Below are positions 54,540 to 64,000 of a DNA stretch of 64,000 nucleotides, piece after piece (the first letter of the stretch is position 1; each line of letters begins with the position of its first letter). The notes beneath the pieces were generated by a model. The model saw only the letters and a program-made list of their open reading frames with translations, made no database searches and was not told where the DNA came from. The stretch is from NCBI GenBank assembly GCA_037355855.1, contig CM074766.1, positions 1,426,001-1,490,000 on the forward strand, written 5' to 3'. Both the position numbers and the translations under genes were made by a program. Source of the DNA: Pseudo-nitzschia pungens (Eukaryota; Bacillariophyta; Bacillariophyceae; Bacillariales; Bacillariaceae).

Positions 54540-57500
54540 CTATTTGATTTCATCGCTGGCCTTGCTGTAGCATTTATTCAGCATAGAGTCATGCTCCAGC
54601 ATGTGTTGGAATGATTGTGAACGTCCCCCTACATTACAACCGACCATTACAATGACTGCAAGCCCAATTTCCATCACGGCTTGATCACTCAAATCACTCA
54701 ATGGTAATGAGCGGAGTCTCTCCAACAACATAAGAGCCATGCTAACAACAAGATCTGCGTCGGCAACGTCGATCTGTAGACGGCACGCATTGATCTCGTC
54801 CTCAATGTACGCAGTCACGTTTTCCTCGATTCCATTGTAGACATCATAAGACTCCGATATGACAGACATAATATTCAACGGTTGCGATTTGTTAGCCACT
54901 TCCACAAACAAATCGAAAGAAAATTGATGTTCTACACCTTCCGGCAGGATCATCTTTGATAGAGCCGCAATTGTTCTCCATTTGTTATCGTTGTGTTCCA
55001 ATTGTAATAAATCAAGCAATGCTTCACCGGCTAAGCTGGCAACGGTATGTATCCGGACCCCATTTGACTTTAGATCGACAGAATAGTCATCCCATTGCGG
55101 TAACACCGAGAAATCGAGAGACGGGAAGTCCAAGCTTTTTCCAATAAAACTGGATACCTCACGTCGAATTGCCTCTTCAATCTTTTGGTTTTCGGATTCC
55201 ACGACCATCGAAGACGGTACGATGTAATTGAGTATCGAGCTGCTTGCATTCAAACTGCAAACCAAATTTCGCTTAGTTCTTTCAGGGCTTTCAAGGACGT
55301 AGCTTTCATTTGAAGAACTTCCATCCGTCGTATTGACTGAATTGTTGTCACAATATAATATCTCTTCCTGAGACTCAGTGACAAACTCTCCTTCAATGCG
55401 TTCGGCATCCTCTAGTTTTATTCCAAAACGAAAGAAATCTCCTAGCGCACGCCGCTCTTCTTCGGTTTTATCAAAATTCCACTTGCTTGAAGTTGCGTTT
55501 TGGACAAAATTATCGATAGCTTCGTCTAAAAGCAGTCCGCAATAATGACGAGCCTGGTCTCTGCTGGTTAGTAGTGGCAACGCTGATGCAGAAGCTGCTA
55601 AGGAACCTTCGTCAATGCAAGCGGTGAAAAGATCTATAACTGATCTTACAGAGATTGTGTTCGGTTTATTTTCCATTTCATTTCGTTTGTTTGGAAGCGG
55701 AAGAGGAAATAAATGCTGCAAATTGCTCGGTTCAGTTTGACGACCAACTTCTAAGAAAAGTGACGCAAATTGAAGTTTATTTGTACATCCTCTAACCGCA
55801 TCAACAACTGTTGACAGCACATTCTGGCTCAACAGAAGATAGGACTCTGATGATTGCGATGGATTCTTCATGTGTCTTTTGTCCATTCTAGTTATCATTT
55901 CTAATGTTCTAAATATGATCAACCGTAGCGCCATCATCGACATGTCGGTGTTTTCTGCTGATGTTAATCTTCGCTGAATCTGACTTTCTATTTCCTTCTC
56001 ACGGAGAATTTCAGAATGCAGCATGAAGATTAGTACACAAAATTATTTTCGTCGTTGCATTTGGCAGATCCAGGATTAGCTTAGCTTACCTTCAGGTGAC
56101 TTCTTTCTTCCTCCACCGTTTTTGAGTCTTCAGCATGTGACCCTGGTTGCATTGACGCTGCTTCCAGAAGAAGCGTATAAAGCGAAATTACAAAGGCCGG
56201 AGGTGTAATTGAGAACATACTTTGAGAATATGTTTTCATGTCGAGAATATTTGATGCAAAGGTTCCAGTTGCGATATCCCCTATTTGGGTTCGTCTGAGT
56301 TTCTGCGTTTTCTGGCCACATCGCAGTACGCAACCGAACCTCGATTGCGGTACCGAACCAAGCGAAATGTCGGTTTGGCATCCAGATGATGATTGAAAAG
56401 CCCAATCAGAAACACTTCCAACGTCGCAAAGTGTCCCGAGGGCAAAGCGCTCAGCCTTGCTCGCACAACTCTTATTACAAACCAGAATGGGAGGACAGAG
56501 TCCTTTCGGCTGTTTTACGCCAGGCATCCCGAAACGTCCTTCCTCTACATTGGGAATGCCCATCTCGCAATCACCTCCTTGAAGCAGTGGCGCTACAAAT
56601 GAAGGAACGTGCCAGGAAAGGATTTCTCCATTCAGTAGTTCAATGTTCCAGGCATACCTTACGACTGGCTTTCTATCTGCATTCGAAGCTACCTCGGAAA
56701 GAACGATATCGGATAACTGACATTTCGATGCTTGAAAATTTGACAAATTTGCGGTGCAACTTCTGCCATCCCTGAATACGGACAAGGCATACATTCCTCC
56801 TGAAGTACGATTCACCCCCAATGTAACCAAAAAGTCATGCTCACTATCAATTATCTTCGGGACCACTTTCTTCATCTCCGATATCCTGAAGTCGTAATGA
56901 AATGAAGCACCTGCAATAAATGCAGATGTTACTGGTCCAATAAATCGATCGTGTTTCATACTCGCTCTGAGAGTTGATTCAGCCATGACGTAAAAGGGCC
57001 TCCTTGATATGTAGGATTCTGTTGTTGAGTGAGAGCTAGCAAGTTTGTTTCGGAACACTTGAAGTCTGAATACGAGGTATTCACATTCTGTCGATACCAA
57101 GTCGGGAGAATAGACTAGAACCACAGCTCTTCGTGGGTTGCCATGCCCACGAGGTAATCCTTGTTCCGTCTCACAAAGCAGGGATATATTTGTTACTCTG
57201 ATATCTTTTGGCAGAGGTATGCCAAAAGATGGGTCAGGATCTTGTGATTCACCGGGTTTCCATTCCAGATCGGGTGTATCCATCAATTGGTTCATCATGT
57301 CCAGCCTACAATAGAAGACAGATTTTGTTGTGAGAATGAAAAAACGAAAAGGCCTCTATGACTGACTGCACATGGATTTATTGAAACAAATCGAGGTAAC
57401 TGATTGACTTCTTGCTTACCGCTTGGAAGACCAGCACGATAAAAACTGCTCGCCGGTTCTGGTTTGCGTAACTGCAACTAAAAGATCTTCTCTTTCATCA

Positions 57501-60500
57501 TCCCTTGTTCCCGCCGGAGATCCTTCCCACCATGTCATGGAAACCACAGAAAACGAACCTTCTTCGCTCGGACTTCCGAATTGTTTCCACCTGTTTCCAT
57601 CGTGTCTATTTGCGTTCACGACGCAAACTCCGAACGTGGATGCCACAGCAATCGAATTGGCATTTGTCGCACCAATAGCAGCAATTCTGGGCGCTCCATA
57701 AGAGTTTATGTACGTCAGAGGCAGTGCAGAAATCATCCAATCTAATTTCCGCAGGGTAGTATTGGAATCTTGTACGGAAACACGTGGAAACGACACGTGA
57801 TCCTTGGCCAGAAGCAATGAACAACGTTCTGTGAAGATGTTTGGATTCACCGAGTTCGAAGGTGACAATAACGCAGTCGAAACAGTTATCTTCTTGTTTT
57901 CGAGGAGACATAACCCTCGATCGTCATAATCCATAGAGCAATGGCTGTTGTCGTCTCGCAGTAAAGAATGGATGTAGACCAAATACGACCCACCTCCGAT
58001 GTAGGGATCTCGTCCGGGATACAGCCGCGCCCAAAGCGGATGACCACCTTCGTGTGTAGTATAATTTTGTGAAAAGCATGGCGATGCAATCTCATTTTGA
58101 ACCATCAAACCAATTGCATTGGACCTCCAATTCCAAACACACCCATACCAGTGTCTTTTCTTATCACCACTAAAGACCGAATTGATTACGAATGAATCAG
58201 TCAGAAGATCGTGTTCGATGCCAATCAATTGGGATTGCAAGGGTCCTCCACCGGGATTTTCGGTTGTTTCATTGCGTTCGGTGTCTCTTTCGGTACTGCT
58301 ACCGTCCAGGCTCGAATTGTAGTTTCTCCATTCGCCCTTGGCCTCTTCGACCACGTCGTTCGTACCGTTTCCCACGCTCGGTGCATGTTCAATCTGTTCC
58401 GAAGACAGGTGCAGCGAAACGGCCGGGACGAGATCCCAGCCATCTCTGTCCTTTGCGTTGGAGATCGTTAAAATTTGCGCCACGCGTTGCACAGGGCCAA
58501 GTGGTGCCGAATCACGGCGCACTGGGTCGGCGTGATACACAACGCACAAAACCGATGGGACGGACCCGAAACAAACGTCCCCAACCAAGACCTCGCTGCG
58601 GTAGCTTGCTGATTCGGAGGGTTGCTGATTCCGCACGGGCGCGACCGTTGGTGGCGACCAAACAGATACCAATCGTACATGCATGCTCATGTGCATCATT
58701 GGCATCGCCGGATCATACCCCATTTCGCCACTCTCGCCAGCCGCAGTAGATCGTCGCCTCGGAAATCGTTGCAGGTGGGCGGCGGGACTGGTGTGGGGGA
58801 TGGCCACCGGAAACAGCTTTGCACCTTCCCGACCATGATAGAACGATGGTGACGACAACGACGACGATGACGACAGCAAAGACGGCGAAGAAATGGAAGC
58901 CGAATCGATACGTCTCTTTTTCAGTTCTTGCAACACAAACCGATCCATGTGTTCCTTCCGCAGACGACGTTCTTCCTTTTCTTCTACAGTGGCTGCGAGC
59001 TTTCGGCTGCTGATGCCGAGCATGTTGCGGAAGGTTCTCTGCAGTGGATTGTCATCGTTGCCTCCATGGACATTCCGGGACGAGCCCCTCCGAGCAACTG
59101 AGCGGCGACGGCGCCCATTTTGTGTTTCGTTTTCGTTCCACTGTTGTGTGTCCCCGTGAAACGTTACGTGCCCGGTGCTGCCCCGTCTGGGAAAGGTCTT
59201 TTGCTTCAGGGTGGTCGATACCCGGGACCACTCCACCAACACGCAATCTCCTCCCCGAACTGCAAGCCCATCGTCATCGTCCTCTTCCTCTCCGCAACGA
59301 GGAGACGAAGTCACCACCATTGCCAGGAGTCCCCGTTCTAGCGTGGACGTCGGCGAAGTTTTCATCGATCCAAACAAGAGGCCATGTTGGACGATGTCGC
59401 TCGGACTGTCGGCATTGTCATCTCCGACGCCGTGGCGAGCAGTGGTACGAAACTGTGACGGCAAACGCGCGGTGGCAATGACCTGTGCCGACTGCGTGTC
59501 GACCCAGATCAGAGTCCCGTCGCTGCGCATAGCCAAAAACAGGTTTGGTGATGACGATGGTGATGATGCTGTTGCATTGCCCTCGTCGTGCTGGTACTGC
59601 TTTCGATCCGAGGCAGCACCCCTCCTATTGCGTCGGACATCGTGGTTCGTGGCGGCGGCCGCATCAGTGTGCGGCAAAGACATCACGGCCTCGAAACTAC
59701 CCCCGCCACCGAGTCGGCAAATGGCCGTTACACCCCAGCAAGGCACGAATTTCGGGTTGGTGGCCACGGCAGGGGATCGTGCACTGGTGCTGGCAACGTG
59801 CGAGGGTGGCACAGCAGAATTGTTTGCGTCATCTCCATGGTTGTTGGCAATGTACGACGGGAGAGGAATGTTGTTCCAACGATCCCTGTAATCGCTGGTG
59901 GTGGTGCGGGGTGCTCGCAACTGGAAGACTATGATGGCAGACAAAGTGTGCTTCTGCCGCTTGCGTCGACTCGCGTTGTTTGGATGAAAGAGAAGAACAA
60001 TCAGGTGCCTCCTGTCTTCCGAAAAGATTACCTGGGGTGGTTGGTGCCAATATTTTTGTGCTTGAAGCGTATGCGTTCCAGACGAACCATCCGAGTTCGA
60101 ATTCGAGGAGCCATCGTCGTTTCCATCGTTGTTTGCATCGCCGTTGTTGTCGTTGTCGTCGTCCTCACTGGTAAGCAAGGCCAAGTGATATCTCGTTTCT
60201 CGATAGGCTTTGGAGGAAAAGGCTTCGATCAGGGGTGAAATCTGGATTCGAATCTCAACCATGCGTTTCTTTTTCCCCTGTGAAGCTGCATCATCACCAT
60301 CATCATTTCTTTCTTCTACATGCTGCTCTTGTTGCTGTTGTTCTTTTGTTCTGCTTTGGTGGCTGTCGTCGTCGTAAAAGGATACAACGGTTCTGGCCTG
60401 CCATTCATTTCGTGAACATACTGCCCACGTCACGCTCTGGTGAGGTCGCTCCTTCGTCAGACCCGCATTTTCTCGCTCCGAAGCTTCGGGAGATGACGGC

Positions 60501-60571
60501 GAACCTTGGTACGGTCCCCGAAGCCGTTCGGAGGACAGAGATTCTCCTCCAACTGCAATTGGAATAGGCAT
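54540..60571 (-). CDS. RIC1: RIC1 homologue (RAB6A-GEF complex subunit), three exons
   Basis: Exons are 60571-57420, 57305-56090 and 55997-54540. Introns are 114 bp and 92 bp; the latter has a TACTAAT branch-like word. The three phases fit to give 1941 residues. The N-terminal two thirds is a WD40-like propeller broken by long low-complexity inserts (D/N/G-rich, S-rich). The diagnostic RIC1 segment is near residues 985-1025 (IAVASTFGVCVV, RWKQFGSPSEEGSF, MTWWEG), just before the first intron. The C-terminal part is alpha-helical. In yeast and animals RIC1 with RGP1 activates Rab6/Ypt6 at the Golgi. Size exceeds the animal protein (about 1400). Start 60571 is the first ATG after an in-frame TAG. 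The apparent ATG of the last exon (MLHSEIL) lies within the intron. Confidence 0.85.
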
Positions 60572-61929
60572 TTCCAACTACTCTGTCGACTGAATGTGTG
60601 TGACTGTGACTGCGACTGCGACTGCGTGTATGCGTTCGTGTCTTGGATCGATCCGCTCCCAGGAATCCGGAGAGAGGGCAAGGGTCGATAGTTTACAGAA
60701 AGTCAGGTGAAAGACCGATACTTGTCGCACCACGTTGCGCCAAAGGTAGGTAAATGTGATCCTCCGAAAAGTTCTCCCAGCAAGCCGAGACACTTAATTT
60801 TTGTAAGGCTAGATATGTATTAGAAGGTGGAATCGTGTTCTTGTAACCGTGAGCAATCAATGTCGAAAACTACCGAAGTATTATTTTTTTTGAGAAAAGG
60901 ACGAGGACAAAGTGATTTTAACATCCTCAGACAATCCATCTCCATTCACCTGTGACCCACAAGAAACCGACATCCGACATTTTGAGACGAACGGATGAAC
61001 ATGAAAAAAGTAGAAAGACCAAAATTTGGCCACAAAGTTGGAACGTTGACACGTTGACAAGTTGACAAGTTGGGGGGCGTAGAAAAAATTCATATACCTC
61101 CGAAAGCCATTTCGAGTGGCAATTTTAAGTCAGAGCACTTCATTCAGTAAAGTACAGTATTGTATGGAACGCATACGTGACCATAAATAATGAAGTAGAG
61201 ACGAGAAAATTGGGGTCCTGAACGGTTTCAACATTACGCACGTAAGGTTACGGTAAGGTTATTCAGACCTTCCTTTGGTGCCTTTGACGGAGCTCGGAGA
61301 GTGCAACATACGTACGTACTCGTATTCATACTAGATATGCAACATACCAATCAATCTGGGTATTTGTCTATTGTGATTTTTTGTGATACAAGAAAAAACA
61401 ACCATAAAAAAAATACGAAGTACTAAGTACGTAATACGGTACTAGTGTTATCCTTTGCTTGTTGTCTCTCTCCAGAAGGGGATCTACGAGTATGCACGAG
61501 ATACTATCCTGTATTGTGGAAGCCGAAAGGCAAGATTGTGCATGCCGTTTTTCACACGCTTTGTGAGTTGTACGCAGTTGACACTAAATGCGATCGCCAC
61601 CTTGATCGGATTTTCATCCCAAACGGTGAGGAAGACAACTACATCGAAACCACAGAAAGAAATTCATCCAGCCTGAACGAGAAGCAACCACATCCAATTT
61701 TAACAATACGCAAAACGAAAGAATTATTTCTGGTGCAGGGCGCGGAATGATCCAATTGACCCCGAAATTCATAGTTGTCCGCAGCATCAACATATAAACA
61801 CATTGAATTCTCAAAGCCGTTCCGTCGAAGTCTTCTCGGAGCTTCGCATCACAAACCAATTGGTCACGACCCGTGCCATCCGAAGACTGGCCAATCTACC
61901 GATCCGCAAGCTAGCTACATTCCAGAGCG
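60572..61929. other. Divergent spacer between RIC1 and the CDK gene
   Basis: TGTGACTGCGACTGC repeats lie at 60597-60630 in the RIC1 leader. A small spacer-word cluster (GTAAGGTTACGGTAAGGTTA) lies at 61242. An open frame at 61445-61750 has no ATG and I treat it as CDK leader or chance. Confidence 0.5.
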
Positions 61930-63129
61930 ATGGAACGATACCAAAAGATTGCCAAGATCGGCGAGGGGACGTACGGAATCGTGTACAAGGCCAAGGACCG
62001 CGTGACGGGGGAAATCATTGCTCTCAAAAAGATTCGACTGGAGGCCGAAGACGAGGGAATACCATCGACGGCTATCCGAGAAATATCCCTGCTCAAGGAA
62101 TTGCAGCACCCTAACATTGTCCGCCTTTACGATGTGGTGCACACGGAACGCAAACTGACGCTAGTCTTTGAGTTCCTTGATCAGGATCTGAAGAAGGTAC
62201 GGTGCGCGCACGATGAAAGTGTGGTGGAATGAAAGCGATCGGATCGGATCGGATCGGATCGGATGGGATGGATGGGATTGGCAGTAGTTGATAGGTGGCT
62301 TTAGCCCGCATCGTTTTTGTTTCGAGTTGAAATCCCCAACTCACCGAATAGTTTCCTTTTGTCCGTTTTGTGATCCCAAAATCATGTTGTGGGATTGCCT
62401 GATGAAAATCCTTCTCCGTAACATTTCAAACTCGATTCAATCCCAACAACCGAAATCCCATACCGGAACGAAACAAAGTATTTGGATGTCTGCGATTCAG
62501 GATTGGGACTTCCGATTTTAAAGAGCTTTTTGTACCAGCTGCTGACCGGCGTGGCCTACTGTCACCACCATCGCGTCTTGCACCGAGATTTAAAACCACC
62601 GAACTTGTTGATCAACCGGGAGGGGCAACTCAAGCTGGCCGACTTTGGGTTGGCACGGGCCTTTGGAATTCCCGTGCGGTCGTACACGCACGAGGTCGTC
62701 ACCCTCTGGTACCGGGCACCGGATGTGTTGTTGGGATCTCGAAAGTATTCGACCCCTGTTGACATATGGAGCGTGGGGTGCATCTTTGCGGAGATGGCCA
62801 ATGGCCGGCCCCTGGTCGCGGGAACGTCCGAGGAAGACCAGCTCGATCGGATCTTTCGTCTGTTGGGAACCCCCAAGCCGCAGCGGGATTATCCCGGCAT
62901 CGTGGAACTGCCCGAGTACAGTCAGGATAGGTTTCCGCCCTATCCACCGCCTCGGGGAGGACTGGCGAGCCTGGTTCCGACGCTGGATGCTTCGGGAGTG
63001 GACTTGCTGAGCCACATGCTGCAATACGATCCCGCGCGACGGATCACGGCACAGGCGGCCCTGCAGCACCCGTTCTTTGCCGACATGAAACCGGGCGGCG
63101 GGAACAGCGCCGGTGGGATACCGAATTGA
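61930..63129 (+). CDS. PSTAIRE cyclin-dependent kinase (CDKA/CDK1-type)
   Basis: Exons are 61930-62196 and 62479-63129, with a 282-bp intron (donor GTACGG, acceptor AACAAAG), giving 305 residues. Exon 1 carries the Gly loop GEGTYG with the inhibitory Thr14/Tyr15, catalytic Lys33, and the unaltered cyclin helix PSTAIRE at 45-51. Exon 2 starts YLDVCDSG and carries HRD (His124-Asp126), DFG (144-146), the activating Thr159 and the [10 protein letters not shown] segment. The split site falls in DLKK/YLDVC. It should act with cyclins at G1/S or G2/M. The intron has (GGATC)n at 62238-62262. Close to full length for the family, with no damaged motif. Confidence 0.96.
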
Positions 63130-63452
63130 TGCTCGAAGTAGGAACAAAGAAAAAAACTGAGAAGAAATTAATATGCGTTTTAGCGGTCCGCGCTCGATAC
63201 CCAACAGTGCCGGGTCCATGTTCTAGTGCTATCTACAGCGTTATTCAATTAGAAAAACCATTGGGACATAACACAACTAATATCTAGTTCGATCGTGATA
63301 TGTATCCAATACTTTGGTTATGAATGTCGGTCATCGCTAATTGCAACTACAACGTACTGCCGTAACCATCGCGTCAATCTGCTAATGTGATTTGATGTGC
63401 TATGCTAATGTTTGGGCTCCCATGAAGAAATAGTACTAATGGTCAAGATTCT
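63130..63452. other. Convergent spacer
   Basis: Short AT-rich region between the CDK and glutaminyl-tRNA synthetase 3' ends. Nothing else was seen. Confidence 0.5.
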
Positions 63453-64000
63453 TTACTTCTTCGCCTTTTTCAATTGTTTCGCATGCTTGTCTTGTTCCTT
63501 CTTCAATTTCTTCATTGCCGATTTGGTGAGTTCGGCTCCATCGGCATCGTGCGTGGGAATGCCGTTGTCGTCAAACTTGGAGTACTTGCCTTTGTACTCC
63601 GCGGCTTCCTTGAAGAAGTCCTTGGGGTCAATCTTCATGCGGGCCTCCTTGGCTGCCAAGTCCGCCTTTTGCTTGGCTTTTCGGGCCTCGTTGGCTTCTT
63701 CCTCGCGCTTGCTCAGAGAGGCCTTCTTCTTGTTCACTTCTTCCTTGAGCGTGACGGTGCGGTTGAAGATCAATCGGCCCGTTCCGTTGGAGGAATCATA
63801 GGTAGAGTCCACGTCGACTACAAAGTATCCCATTCGCTCGAATTGGAGGGCTTGATTAGACTTGATCGGGCTGACGTCCTTCTTGTCTACCAGCGCAAGA
63901 ACGGAAGGATCGACGAATGCGTTTCCATACACGATTTCGGATTCGGGGTTGAGTTCTTCCTCCCACAAATCGGTGGGCTCCGGCACGGTGAACAAATGGT
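63453..64000 (-). CDS. Glutaminyl-tRNA synthetase, C-terminal part (runs off the window)
   Basis: The frame is open to the right edge and ends at a TAA (63455-63453), leaving about 181 residues. It matches the second anticodon-binding barrel of eukaryotic Gln[36 protein letters not shown] and [14 protein letters not shown]. The enzyme charges tRNA-Gln in the cytosol. After this the sequence continues about 90 residues with a Lys/Glu/Ala-rich helix and a tail ending in [19 protein letters not shown], an extension that may bind RNA. The start lies outside the window; a TTG near the edge is not a real start. Confidence 0.88.
   Translation of the reverse strand, partial: HLFTVPEPTDLWEEELNPESEIVYGNAFVDPSVLALVDKKDVSPIKSNQALQFERMGYFVVDVDSTYDSSNGTGRLIFNRTVTLKEEVNKKKASLSKREEEANEARKAKQKADLAAKEARMKIDPKDFFKEAAEYKGKYSKFDDNGIPTHDADGAELTKSAMKKLKKEQDKHAKQLKKAKK

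Noticed and set aside
58192..58749. 185-codon frame opposite RIC1 exon 1
   Set aside because: It lies entirely antisense to a well-supported exon and has no domain signal.
61445..61750. 101-codon open frame upstream of the CDK
   Set aside because: Begins with GTG, has no ATG of its own and no domain; the CDK kinase fold is complete without it.

Overview
The window reads as nuclear DNA of a photosynthetic stramenopile, most likely a diatom, with a pennate diatom as my best guess. The evidence is of four kinds. (1) Coding genes are eukaryotic and several carry GT-AG introns. (2) Two proteins have bipartite plastid leaders with an AF-type cleavage motif: a PAP/fibrillin and a WD40-like protein. 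(3) There is a secreted M11 (gametolysin-type) metalloprotease with the S/P/T repeats and Cys-rich tail often seen in diatom secreted proteins. (4) A canonical PSTAIRE CDK is present. The species cannot be fixed from sequence alone.

Layout: a truncated coiled-coil gene (to 1.3 kb); a foldback element (2.7-3.4 kb); a USP-type deubiquitinase (4.5-7.0); an uncharacterised small protein (7.7-8.3); an RBR E3 ubiquitin ligase (10.7-12.3); a spliced LYR-motif ISD11/LYRM4 gene (12.8-13.5, minus). A 6-7 kb block of tandem arrays follows (14.4-20.3): a G-tract minisatellite, a satellite of exactly 181 bp, and 177-bp and 22-bp arrays. Then come PXMP4 (20.9-21.7), an Asp/Asn beta-hydroxylase (23.6-24.7), a multi-exon SET-domain protein (25.3-28.0, minus), a damaged or oddly spliced secreted protein (29.9-31.2, minus), a MITE (31.8-32.2), a fibrillin (33.3-34.0), RFC5 (34.3-36.1, minus) and a membrane-anchored cyclophilin (37.4-39.0). 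A 5 kb gene-poor stretch holds another foldback element (40.6-41.2). The right side has the M11 protease (44.1-46.5), the WD40-like plastid protein (48.3-50.1), a LARP4-like La protein (51.8-53.5), a large RIC1 homologue (54.5-60.6, minus), the PSTAIRE CDK (61.9-63.1) and the C-terminal end of glutaminyl-tRNA synthetase (63.5 to the edge, minus).

The genes are mostly housekeeping genes from different pathways (ubiquitin turnover, Fe-S assembly, DNA replication, cell cycle, Golgi trafficking, translation) and do not form one operon-like system. The unusual content is non-coding. It comprises several inverted-repeat elements, a dense satellite block, simple repeats concentrated in introns, a pair of mutually complementary pentanucleotide arrays flanking one exon of the cyclophilin gene, and a recurrent intergenic word family (GTAAGGTTA / TACCGGTA). 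Exon coordinates given below were derived by hand from GT-AG sites and reading-frame phase and have not been checked against transcripts.
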